From: FEN-1297 sp964498065
GTDB lineage: Bacteria; Bacteroidota; Ignavibacteria; Ignavibacteriales; Ignavibacteriaceae
Assembly (NCBI GenBank): GCA_964498065.1
Contig: CAZCFZ010000098.1
Coordinates: 1 to 13,664 of the forward strand
Direction: 5' to 3'
DNA: 13,664 nucleotides
In this document: in pieces, positions 1 to 6,937 of the stretch
Layout of the letters: every line of letters starts with the position of its first letter
How positions within the stretch are numbered: position 1 is the first letter of the stretch
Position numbers and translations under genes: made by a program
Notes under the pieces: generated by a model
Told to the model about the DNA's origin: nothing
Databases searched by the model: none
The model's input: only the letters and a program-made list of their open reading frames with translations

Positions 1-154
1 AAAAAAAATTGCTAAGGGTGTAATATGTCTATTGATTTTTTTCTTAATAGACATCATTATCGTGAAAAATTATCTTCAAATTTAAATAAGCAGGAAATTT
101 GATAAGAGCTTTAAAAATCAGTGAAGATGTCATCTTTTAACTATAATTTAGGTT
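1..154. other. Non-coding region with two AT-rich hairpins downstream of the second ABC gene
   Basis: No gene is visible here. Two hairpins can be drawn. One has a perfect 9-bp stem ATGTCTATT (25-33) / AATAGACAT (46-54) around a 12-nt loop. The other has a 7-bp stem CAAATTT (77-83) / AAATTTG (95-101). Both lie 3' of the minus-strand ABC gene ending at 155 and could end or stabilise its transcript. Neither is directly followed by a clean T-tract on the minus strand; a T run reads out only at 8-1, some 17 nt past the first stem. A terminator role is therefore only possible. Confidence 0.35.
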
Positions 155-1948
155 TTAAGAAGCTTTTACCGTTTCCTGGTCTTTATACTGCAGCTGATAT
201 AATTTGTAATAAATTCCGCGTTTTGCAAGCAGTTCCTGGTGATTCCCGGTTTCTCTTACTTCGCCTTTGTGCATTACAATTATTTTATCCGCATTCTGAA
301 TTGTCGATAAACGGTGTGCGATTACAATTGCCGTCCTACCGACTAAAAGGTTCTCAATTGCTTTTTGAATTAATATTTCCGTTTCGGTATCGATGCTCGA
401 AGTAGCTTCATCCAATATGAGAATTTTAGGATCATATGCAAGTGCCCTGGCGAACGATATTAACTGCTTTTGTCCGACACTTAAAGTTGAGCCTCTTTCC
501 TTTACAATTTCATCATATTTATCCGGAAGTGATTCTATGAATTTTTCGGCTCCCACAATTTTTGCAGCTTCTTTAATTTTATCAAGCGGAATGTCATCGT
601 TGCTCATGCTTATGTTTGATTTGATTGTACCGGAGAATAAAAACACATCCTGCAAAACAATGGAGATATATTTTCGAAGATCTTTTTTATCAATATCCTT
701 TATATCATATCCATCCAACAGAATTGAACCTTTGTTAATATCATAAAATCTTGAGAGAATATTTATTAAGCTTGTTTTGCCTGCACCGGTTTGTCCTACT
801 ATTGCAACAGTCTCACCGGGATTAATACTGAATGAAATATCTTTAAGAACATATTCATCGCTGTTGTATGCAAACCAAACATTCTTAAAATCTATTGAAC
901 CTTTTATGTTTTCCAAATGAACAGGATTCTCCGGATTTTTAACAAAAGTTTTGTTATCTAATAATTTAAATATCCGTTCCGATGAAGCCATTGCAGTCTG
1001 CATAATATTATATTTTTCAGAAAGGTCACGAATCGGGCGGAAGAATTGTTCATTAAATTGAATAAATGCAAAAAGAGTACCTATAGTTAACGAGCTTCTG
1101 ATAATCTCACCGCCGCCGTACCAGATAATTAAACCGATTGCTATTGAACTAACCAATTCAACCCCGGGATAAAATATTGCATAATAAAAAATGGCTTTTA
1201 TATTGGCCACCCTGTAATCATTATTTATTTGGGAGAATCTTTTTTGCTCTTCTTTTTCTTTACGAAATATCTGAATAACATTCATCCCGGACACATGTTC
1301 CTGCATATATGAATTTAACCTGGCAAGATGCAGCCGTACGTCACGATATTTTTCCCTCACTTTTTTTCTGAAAAGAAAGGTTCCGTAAATAAGTACGGGT
1401 AAAACTGATAAAGTTACCAAAGATAATTTTACATCCATAAAGAACATGAAAGCCAGTATCCATACTATTGTAAAAACATCACTAAAGACCATTACAATAC
1501 CTGAAGAAAAAAGCTGGTTAAGAGCTTCTATATCATTTGTTACTCTTGTAACTGTTCTTCCTATAGGAGTTTTATCGAAAAACTTTAATGCTAATTTTTG
1601 CGTATGTGTAAAAAGCTGAACCCGCAAATCATAAATAGTTTTTTGGCCTATGTATTGTGTATAATAAGTTAAAACATATTGTATTACGGCTTGAAGCAAT
1701 AAACTTGCTAAAAAAAGCAAACTTATAATTAACAGACCGTGGTAATCCGAATGTGCAATGTATTTATCGATTGCAATTTTAGTTAAATAAGGACGCAGAG
1801 GTCCCAAAGCGGCAACTACAATATTCAAAATAATAGCAATTATTACATACTTCTTGTATGGTTTTATATAAGTAAGCAGGCGTCGCATCAACTTGGAATC
1901 GTACGCTTTCCCTAATACTTCGTCTTCACTTTTATAATCGTTGGCCAT
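155..1948 (-). CDS. ABC exporter half-transporter, TMD-NBD, consensus-Walker-B subunit of a probable heterodimer
   Basis: A 597-aa fused exporter subunit (type IV/ABCB-like fold) that would pump a lipid, drug or peptide out across the inner membrane using ATP. The transmembrane domain spans about residues 33-330, with hydrophobic segments near 34-52, 70-95, 150-172, 176-194, 255-277 and 285-300. The nucleotide-binding domain follows: Walker A GQTGAGKT (385-392), Q-loop Q433, Walker B ILILD with catalytic Glu514, and switch His545. The signature is LSVGQ (489-493) instead of LSGGQ. An altered signature with an intact catalytic Glu is what the BmrD/TM288-like partner of a heterodimeric exporter shows; the matching D-for-E subunit is encoded at 3080-4825. 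The start at 1948 has an AGGA about 17 nt upstream, rather far. The substrate cannot be read from the sequence. Confidence 0.93.
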   Translation of the reverse strand: MANDYKSEDEVLGKAYDSKLMRRLLTYIKPYKKYVIIAIILNIVVAALGPLRPYLTKIAIDKYIAHSDYHGLLIISLLFLASLLLQAVIQYVLTYYTQYIGQKTIYDLRVQLFTHTQKLALKFFDKTPIGRTVTRVTNDIEALNQLFSSGIVMVFSDVFTIVWILAFMFFMDVKLSLVTLSVLPVLIYGTFLFRKKVREKYRDVRLHLARLNSYMQEHVSGMNVIQIFRKEKEEQKRFSQINNDYRVANIKAIFYYAIFYPGVELVSSIAIGLIIWYGGGEIIRSSLTIGTLFAFIQFNEQFFRPIRDLSEKYNIMQTAMASSERIFKLLDNKTFVKNPENPVHLENIKGSIDFKNVWFAYNSDEYVLKDISFSINPGETVAIVGQTGAGKTSLINILSRFYDINKGSILLDGYDIKDIDKKDLRKYISIVLQDVFLFSGTIKSNISMSNDDIPLDKIKEAAKIVGAEKFIESLPDKYDEIVKERGSTLSVGQKQLISFARALAYDPKILILDEATSSIDTETEILIQKAIENLLVGRTAIVIAHRLSTIQNADKIIVMHKGEVRETGNHQELLAKRGIYYKLYQLQYKDQETVKAS

Positions 1949-1978
1949 ATGTAAATCCGTGTCCTATTATATTATGTA

Positions 1979-2060
1979 CTCTTGAACTTACACTTGAACT
2001 TGAACTAGTAATGTAGATATGCGGAGAATTAATGAGTTCAAGTTTAAGTTCAAGTGTAAG
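1979..2060. repeat. Inverted arrays of a TTCAAG-like hexamer
   Basis: This short gap between the dehydrogenase stop and the ABC gene start carries two arrays of the same hexamer in opposite orientation. The right arm (2037-2060) reads TTCAAG, TTTAAG, TTCAAG, TGTAAG. The left arm (1981-2004), read on the minus strand, gives TTCAAG, TTCAAG, TGTAAG, TTCAAG. Within them CTTACACTTGAACTT (1987-2001) and its exact reverse complement (2046-2060) form a perfect 15-bp stem around a 44-nt loop; AACTTGAACT (1997-2006) also pairs with AGTTCAAGTT (2035-2044). No T-tract follows, so it is not a textbook terminator. It could attenuate or process the transcript between the two genes, or be a dispersed intergenic repeat. 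Confidence 0.75.
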
Positions 2061-2064
2061 AAAC

Positions 2065-3075
2065 TCAAATAACTTTATGATAGTTTTTCCCTTCACTGAA
2101 AGCCTTAATATTATCTACCGTTGTATCTAAAATTCTTTCAACTGCTTCGGCAGAATCAAACGCCATGTGAGGTGTAATTATTACATTCTCATATCTTAAC
2201 AATATATTTCTTTTTAAAATAGCTTCAAGGTGATCTACTGAAACATTTTTTGTGAGCATCTGGTTTTCTTCTTTTATTAATTCCTCGCCTTCAAAGACAT
2301 CCAGTCCGGCGCCGCCGAAAATTCCCTTTTCGATTGCATAGTAAAGAGCTTTCGGTGCTATAATCCCGTTACGTGAGGTATTTATGAACAAAGCTCCTTT
2401 CTTAACTTTTTCAATATTGCCCATATTTATTAAGTGATGAGTTTGTTCATTATACGGGCAATGCAGCGTAATTATATCCGAAGATTTTAATATCTCGTCA
2501 AGATCAACATATTTATAATCAAGCAGTTCGGTTAATATATGATTCGGTCTGGTATCGTAGCAGATTACTTTCATGCCGAATCCTTTTGCAATTTTAATAA
2601 CATGGACACCGATACTTCCTGCACCGATAATTCCTAATGTTTTATCTTTTAGATCGAAACCCTGCAGACCATTTAAAGTAAAATCATTTCTGGTAGTTCT
2701 TACATAAGCGCGGTGTATATTTCTTGAGAGCGCAAGAATCATAGCAAACGTATGTTCGGCAACAGTATTCTCGCCGTAATATGGAACATTAGCCACCGAA
2801 ATCTTTTTTGCTTTAGCTGTCTTAATATCTATATGATTAAATCCCGTACTTCTGGTTGCGATCAATTTTAACTTTTTTGCTTTATTTAAAACCTTCTGTG
2901 TAATTTCGGAATAAATAAAAGGTGAAACTATTTCAAAATCTCCTATTAGATTTGAATTAGCTTCGGTTAATTTTTCTTCATTAAAAGAAACCATATAATT
3001 CTTATCGAATTTCTTTTTCAAATATTTCTTTTCTTTTGAATTAACTTCGAAAAAAATAATTTTATTCTTTGCCAT
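2065..3075 (-). CDS. NAD-dependent D-2-hydroxyacid dehydrogenase, D-lactate dehydrogenase-like
   Basis: A 336-aa cytoplasmic oxidoreductase of the D-isomer-specific 2-hydroxyacid dehydrogenase family, interconverting a 2-oxoacid and a D-2-hydroxyacid with NAD(H). A split substrate-binding domain flanks the Rossmann domain. The dinucleotide loop is GAGSIG (151-156), with Asp174 at the end of the second strand, favouring NAD over NADP. The expected catalytic set is present: Arg235 in NTSRNG, Glu264 in DVFEGEE, and His303 in TPHMAF. An acidic, Leu-rich stretch of about 35 residues between Glu264 and His303 resembles the D-lactate dehydrogenase branch rather than 3-phosphoglycerate dehydrogenases, so pyruvate/D-lactate is the likeliest substrate pair (inference). 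The start lies 4 nt after the upstream ABC gene stop, and its GAGGAG ribosome site sits inside that gene's last codons, so translation is probably coupled. Confidence 0.9.
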   Translation of the reverse strand: MAKNKIIFFEVNSKEKKYLKKKFDKNYMVSFNEEKLTEANSNLIGDFEIVSPFIYSEITQKVLNKAKKLKLIATRSTGFNHIDIKTAKAKKISVANVPYYGENTVAEHTFAMILALSRNIHRAYVRTTRNDFTLNGLQGFDLKDKTLGIIGAGSIGVHVIKIAKGFGMKVICYDTRPNHILTELLDYKYVDLDEILKSSDIITLHCPYNEQTHHLINMGNIEKVKKGALFINTSRNGIIAPKALYYAIEKGIFGGAGLDVFEGEELIKEENQMLTKNVSVDHLEAILKRNILLRYENVIITPHMAFDSAEAVERILDTTVDNIKAFSEGKNYHKVI

Positions 3076-3079
3076 GTTT

Positions 3080-4825
3080 TTAATTCAACTCCTCTAGTTC
3101 TTTTTCGAGAAGCTGTTTATAATGAAGATCCGCATAAATTCCGCCTAACGATACTAATTTATCATGTGTACCTTCTTCAGCAATCCTGCCGTCCGATAAA
3201 ACAAGAATTTTATCGGCATCTTTAACGGTAGAAATCCTGTGGCTGATGATTATGCTTGTTCTATTTTTCATGAACAATTTCAGGTTTTTTAAAATCTCTT
3301 CCTCGGTATTCGTATCCACAGCAGAAAAAGAATCATCAAGAATTAGTATCCTGGGATTTATCGCCAAAGCTCTCGATAAGCTTGCTCTCTGCTTTTGTCC
3401 GCCCGAAAGTGTGATTCCTCTTTCGCCCATTATTGTATCGTAACCCTTTGGAAATGTTTCAACATCTTTATCAAATGCCGCTATTTTTGATACTTCAAGA
3501 ACTCTTTCCTTGCTTACTTCTCTTAGACCGTAGGAAATATTATTTAATATCGTATCGGAGAATAAAAACGATTCCTGCTGTACCAATCCAATGTTAGTTC
3601 TTAAAACATTTAAGGGAATTTCTTTCACATTTCTGCCGTCTATTAACACTTCGCCTTCCGTGCAGTCGTAAAGCCTTGGTATAAGATTTATTAAAGATGT
3701 TTTGCCTCCGCCTGTATAAGCCATAATTGCAACGGTAGAGCCTTGAGGAATTGTAAGATCAATATTTTTTAAAACCGGGGGCAAATTTTCATTATACTGA
3801 AATGAAACATTTTTAAACTCAATTTTACCTTTTAATTCTGAGATTGAATTATCCGTATTTTCGGAATCATTAATTTCATAAGGTTCTGCAAAAATTTTAT
3901 TTAATCTTTTCATACTTGCTTCCGCCTGCTGAACCATGTTTACTACCCATCCGAAAGCAATGACAGGCCAGGTTAAAATTCCAAGGTAAATAATGAAAGC
4001 TGCAATATCACCGAGATTCATTGTACCGTGTATTACTTTTATTCCACCAATCCAGATAATTAAAATTGTGGACATCGATATCAAAGATAAGACAGGCTGA
4101 AGCCAAGCCTGGTACTTAACCATATCCATATTCTTGTTAAGATAATCAAGACTGTGCTCTTTAAATTCCTTTATTTCGTTTTCTTCACGAACATAAGATT
4201 TAATAACTCTGATACCTGAGAAATTTTCCTGCGCTTTAGTGGTTAGTACGGAAAATTTTTCCTGGATTAATGTAAACTTTTCATGAATCTGCTTTCCGAT
4301 TTTATAAACAAGAATCGATAGGAAGGGTAATGGAATTAATGAATATAGAGTCAGTAACGGATTAAGTGAAATCATTATAGCTAGAACCATGATAAGCCGT
4401 ATGGAAGTATCAACCGAATACATTACCGAAGGCCCGATAAATGATCTTACAGCGGTAATGTCGTTGGTAGCGTGAGCCATTATATTGCCGGTAGAGTTAT
4501 TCTGAAAATATCTTAACGGCAGTTTTTGAATATGATCCCAGAAATCGAATCTTAAATCATATTCAATTTCCCTTGATACAACAATTATTGTTTCTCTAAT
4601 TAAAAACCTGAAAATACCTGCAAATAACGCTGCACCGATTATAATCAATGCATAATAAATTAATTGTTGAGATGTAGTTGTAGTATCTATTGCATTTATG
4701 GCATTTTTTACAACTAGCGGGATGTAAACCGATCCTGCATTTGAAAGTATAATGAAAATTATACCTAGAAACAGTTTCTTTTTATAACGTGCAAAATATT
4801 TTTTTAATTTTAAAAGATTTATCAT
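3080..4825 (-). CDS. ABC exporter half-transporter, TMD-NBD, degenerate-site subunit of a probable heterodimer
   Basis: A 581-aa exporter subunit. Six hydrophobic segments fall near residues 17-36, 55-76, 135-153, 157-175, 243-262 and 272-296, followed by an NBD from about 334. The signature LSGGQ (473-477) and switch His529 are canonical. The residue after Walker B is Asp498 (ILILDD) instead of the catalytic Glu, the hallmark of the BmrC/LmrC/TM287-type subunit. Its Walker A reads AYTGGGKT (369-376), with Ala in place of the first Gly. Its good signature would complete the active site of the partner at 155-1948, while the partner's LSVGQ faces this degenerate Walker motif. No clear Shine-Dalgarno precedes the start; the leader is A/T-rich. 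It lies 86 bp after serS and 4 bp before the dehydrogenase gene. Substrate unknown. Confidence 0.93.
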   Translation of the reverse strand: MINLLKLKKYFARYKKKLFLGIIFIILSNAGSVYIPLVVKNAINAIDTTTTSQQLIYYALIIIGAALFAGIFRFLIRETIIVVSREIEYDLRFDFWDHIQKLPLRYFQNNSTGNIMAHATNDITAVRSFIGPSVMYSVDTSIRLIMVLAIMISLNPLLTLYSLIPLPFLSILVYKIGKQIHEKFTLIQEKFSVLTTKAQENFSGIRVIKSYVREENEIKEFKEHSLDYLNKNMDMVKYQAWLQPVLSLISMSTILIIWIGGIKVIHGTMNLGDIAAFIIYLGILTWPVIAFGWVVNMVQQAEASMKRLNKIFAEPYEINDSENTDNSISELKGKIEFKNVSFQYNENLPPVLKNIDLTIPQGSTVAIMAYTGGGKTSLINLIPRLYDCTEGEVLIDGRNVKEIPLNVLRTNIGLVQQESFLFSDTILNNISYGLREVSKERVLEVSKIAAFDKDVETFPKGYDTIMGERGITLSGGQKQRASLSRALAINPRILILDDSFSAVDTNTEEEILKNLKLFMKNRTSIIISHRISTVKDADKILVLSDGRIAEEGTHDKLVSLGGIYADLHYKQLLEKELEELN

Positions 4826-4838
4826 CTATATTTTTAAT

Positions 4839-4903
4839 TTAAAGTAATTTAAATCCGCATTACTTTAAGATAAGGAAAAAGATAAGAACCTGACAAGACC
4901 AGG
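4839..4903 (-). terminator. Possible terminator/hairpins between serS and the ABC gene
   Basis: Two structures follow the serS stop on the minus strand. A short CCTG (4903-4900) / CAGG (4892-4889) stem is followed by a T-rich tract ending near 4874, which could act as a weak intrinsic terminator. Further on is a perfect 10-bp but AT-only-plus-one-GC stem, TTAAAGTAAT (4839-4848) / ATTACTTTAA (4859-4868), with a 10-nt loop. Either could partly separate serS from the ABC genes; neither is strong. Confidence 0.35.
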
Positions 4904-4911
4904 CGCAATTC

Positions 4912-6189
4912 TTAGTCTATAATATTGAATCCCGTGTACTTTTGCAAGACTTTAGGTACAATAATTTTCCCTTCGGGAGTCTGGTAATTTTCCAGGATCG
5001 ACACCATTAATCTGCTTGTTGCCAATCCCGATCCGTTTAATGTATGAACAAATTCAGGTTTTTTTGTAGCTTCGTTTCTAAAGCGAATATTTGCTCTCCT
5101 TGCCTGGAAATTTTCAAAATTACTGCACGAAGAAGCTTCGAGCCAGTGATTTTCGGCAGGCGACCAGGTTTCAATATCATAACATTTTGCCGCGGAGAAA
5201 CTTAAATCTCCTGTACATAACAGCAGAATCCTGTAAGGAATTTCAAGAGCTTTAAGAATATCTTCCGCATCATTTACTAGTTTTTCCAGTTCATCATAAG
5301 AAGTTTCCGGCTTAACAAATTTTACCATTTCCACTTTGTTAAACTGATGAACTCTTAAAAATCCTTTTGACTCTTTTCCGTATGATCCGGCTTCTCTTCT
5401 AAAGCAAGCGGAGTAACCGACATATTTTATCGGTAAATCCTTTTCATTTAAAATTTCACTCCTGTATATATTTGTAATTGGCACTTCAGCTGTCGGGATA
5501 GGAAAAAGATCATCTTTATCTATAAAATACATATCTTCTTCCATTTTTGGAATCTGACCCGTGCCTTTCATTGAATCACGATTAACTAAAAAAGGAGGAA
5601 ACACTTCGCTGTAACCGTGATTCTTCAAGTGATAATCGATCATAAAATTTATCAGTGCTCTTTCAAGCGTAGCTCCTTTACCAATGTAAAGCGGAAAACC
5701 GGAACCGGATAATTTTGCTCCGCGTTCAAAATCAAGAATGTTTAATTTCTTTCCGAGTTCGATATGATCTAAGACTTTTTCATTATTTTCAAAAGAAAAT
5801 CCCTCGGGATACCATTGCCTTTTTTCAACATTATCTTCGGCTGATTTACCTACAGGAACTGATGAATGCGGCAGGTTAGGTATGTACATCAATAAGTTTT
5901 CTAAATCGGTTTCAACATTCCGTAAGTCGGCGTCAAGTTCCGTTATTTGATCGGATACTCTTTTCATTTCTGCAAGAATGCTGCTAACATCCTGCCCGTT
6001 TTTTTTCATTTGAGGTATTTGTGCCGATGCTTGATTCCTTTTAGCCTTTAATTCATCAGCTTGAACAATGATGTCGCGTCGTTTCTGATCAATTTCCAAA
6101 AGTTCATCAACTCTGTTTTTTTCATTTTTGTTTTCTACACCTTGTTTTACTAACTCAGGATTTTCTCTTATAAATTTTAAGTCGAGCAT
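4912..6189 (-). CDS. serS: Seryl-tRNA synthetase
   Basis: A 425-aa class II aminoacyl-tRNA synthetase, the usual length, that charges tRNA-Ser (and tRNA-Sec where present) with serine in the cytoplasm. Residues 1-100 form the long antiparallel coiled-coil arm that grips the variable arm of tRNA-Ser, rich in Lys/Glu and heptad-like. The catalytic domain has the serine-binding TAEVP loop (233-237), motif 2 (262-287, with FRREAG and a conserved Phe/Arg/His-Gln stretch) and motif 3 (386-402, GSGLATSR then ILENYQ). Motif 3 reads ATSR where many SerRS have AVGR; the key Arg393 is kept. A strong AAGGAG site lies about 12 nt before the ATG. Only 30 bp separate the start from repeat element 1, so its promoter, if any, lies in or beyond the repeat array. 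Confidence 0.98.
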   Translation of the reverse strand: MLDLKFIRENPELVKQGVENKNEKNRVDELLEIDQKRRDIIVQADELKAKRNQASAQIPQMKKNGQDVSSILAEMKRVSDQITELDADLRNVETDLENLLMYIPNLPHSSVPVGKSAEDNVEKRQWYPEGFSFENNEKVLDHIELGKKLNILDFERGAKLSGSGFPLYIGKGATLERALINFMIDYHLKNHGYSEVFPPFLVNRDSMKGTGQIPKMEEDMYFIDKDDLFPIPTAEVPITNIYRSEILNEKDLPIKYVGYSACFRREAGSYGKESKGFLRVHQFNKVEMVKFVKPETSYDELEKLVNDAEDILKALEIPYRILLLCTGDLSFSAAKCYDIETWSPAENHWLEASSCSNFENFQARRANIRFRNEATKKPEFVHTLNGSGLATSRLMVSILENYQTPEGKIIVPKVLQKYTGFNIID

Positions 6190-6219
6190 GTGTTATTCTT
6201 TCTCCTTATTCAGCGGGAA

Positions 6220-6338
6220 AATAGAACGCTGATTATCATGATTTATTAAGATTTGTTATGATTTATTTTATAATTCATTAAAACTTTATAATTTCCCATC
6301 ATAAAAATCATAGCCATCATAATGATCTGCGTTCTATT
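6220..6338 (-). mobile_element. Repeat element 1: MITE-like, internally deleted copy of the GxxExxY cassette
   Basis: A 119-bp element with perfect 10-bp inverted ends AATAGAACGC / GCGTTCTATT (20 of 23 positions match when extended). It aligns along its whole length with element 2 (6811-6930), about 103 of 120 columns by hand. Read on the minus strand it holds a vestigial 18-codon ORF (6302-6246), MMGNYKVLMNYKINHNKS. This matches the first six codons of the neighbouring GxxExxY gene (MKENYK) joined in frame to its last ones (KVLTEEYKNHN). Around the start, 20 of 23 bases (6285-6307 against 6759-6781) are identical. It is best read as the cassette with about 115 codons removed. It lies 30 bp upstream of serS. 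Confidence 0.85.
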
Positions 6339-6348
6339 ATTAGGGTAA

Positions 6349-6810
6349 AATAGAACGCTGATTTTTATGATTTATTAAGATTAATTATGATTTTTATATT
6401 CTTCGGTTAAAACTTTTCTTTTAATTTCCGGTTTCTTTCCAAAATTTAGGAGCAATCCAACTTCAATATTTGTAGCTTTTAAATAATTTATCAATTGGCA
6501 TTCATGTTCCGGACAAAGACTTTCGGCAGCTTTCAATTCAATTATAACAACATCATTTACAACAATATCTGCAAAATATTCTCCGATTATCATTCCGTTA
6601 TAATATACCGAAATTGGCTGTTGTCTTTGACAGATCAAGTTAAAACTTAATAACTCGATCATCATTGCGTTTTCATAAACTTTCTCTAAAAATCCGTATC
6701 CAAGTTTATTGTATACTTTATAATATGCTTTGATAATCAGATCAGTAATATCGGAATATTTATAATTTTCTTTCATAAAAAATTATAATTTTCATATTGT
6801 CCGGTTTAAA
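6349..6810 (-). mobile_element. Full-length GxxExxY cassette (gene plus terminal repeat)
   Basis: The middle unit of the three-copy array, 10 bp from element 1 and directly abutting element 2. Its left end, 6349-6395, is identical over 47 bp to the left end of element 2 (6811-6857) and contains the last codons and stop of the GxxExxY gene. The upstream end (about 6777-6810) matches the corresponding part of element 2 moderately (about 19 of 24 bases just before the ATG), but the outer AATAGAACGC-like terminus is not recognisable there. The unit thus keeps one good end and one decayed end. No other gene is inside it. Confidence 0.75.
6381..6776 (-). CDS. GxxExxY protein, PD-(D/E)XK nuclease-superfamily
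   Basis: A 131-aa small soluble protein of the GxxExxY family, which Pfam places in the PD-(D/E)XK nuclease superfamily (PDDEXK_3). The function of the family is not established. The naming motif is GFLEKVY (Gly28, Glu31, Tyr34). The nuclease-like core is Asp70 in ADIVV followed by Glu80-Leu-Lys82, with a later Gln94-Leu-x-Asn-Tyr-Leu segment of the QxxxY type; Glu31 may be the extra helix acid. All four active-site positions look intact, so the protein may be catalytically competent (inference). There is no signal peptide or membrane segment. The start has no clear Shine-Dalgarno and an A/T-only leader. The stop TAA lies inside the terminal repeat, so the final residues KNHN are encoded by repeat sequence. 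It sits between leuS and serS, flanked by deleted copies of itself. Confidence 0.9.
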   Translation of the reverse strand: MKENYKYSDITDLIIKAYYKVYNKLGYGFLEKVYENAMMIELLSFNLICQRQQPISVYYNGMIIGEYFADIVVNDVVIIELKAAESLCPEHECQLINYLKATNIEVGLLLNFGKKPEIKRKVLTEEYKNHN

Positions 6811-6930
6811 AATAGAACGCTGATTTTTATGATTTATTAAGATTAATTATGATTTTTCTATTAATTCATTAAAACTTTCCAATTTCCTATCATAAAAAAT
6901 CATGACTATCATAATAATCTGCGTTCCATT
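6811..6930 (-). mobile_element. Repeat element 2: second internally deleted copy of the GxxExxY cassette
   Basis: A 120-bp element with ends AATAGAACGC (6811) and GCGTTCCATT (6930), one mismatch in the terminal 10 bp and 20 of 23 over the extended inverted repeat. On the minus strand its remnant ORF (6893-6861) reads MIGNWKVLMN then stop. Past two stop codons the frame continues KNHN and stop, exactly as at the end of the GxxExxY gene. Near the start codon it matches the gene's start region at 20 of 23 bases. It begins 7 bp after the leuS stop, so it forms the 3' untranslated region of leuS and may act as its transcript end. Confidence 0.85.
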
Positions 6931-6937
6931 AAAATCT

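Noticed and set aside
121..746. Plus-strand open frames of 94 and 117 codons
   Set aside because: They lie antisense to the strongly conserved NBD of the ABC gene and show no family resemblance.
1987..2060. The TTCAAG inverted repeat as a CRISPR or classical terminator
   Set aside because: There are no regularly spaced unique spacers, and no T-tract follows the stem on either strand.
6220..6930. The three-unit array as a CRISPR or an insertion sequence with a transposase
   Set aside because: Only three units, with a gene in one and no spacers; no DDE, Y1 or serine transposase is encoded. The only protein is the PD-(D/E)XK-like GxxExxY gene.
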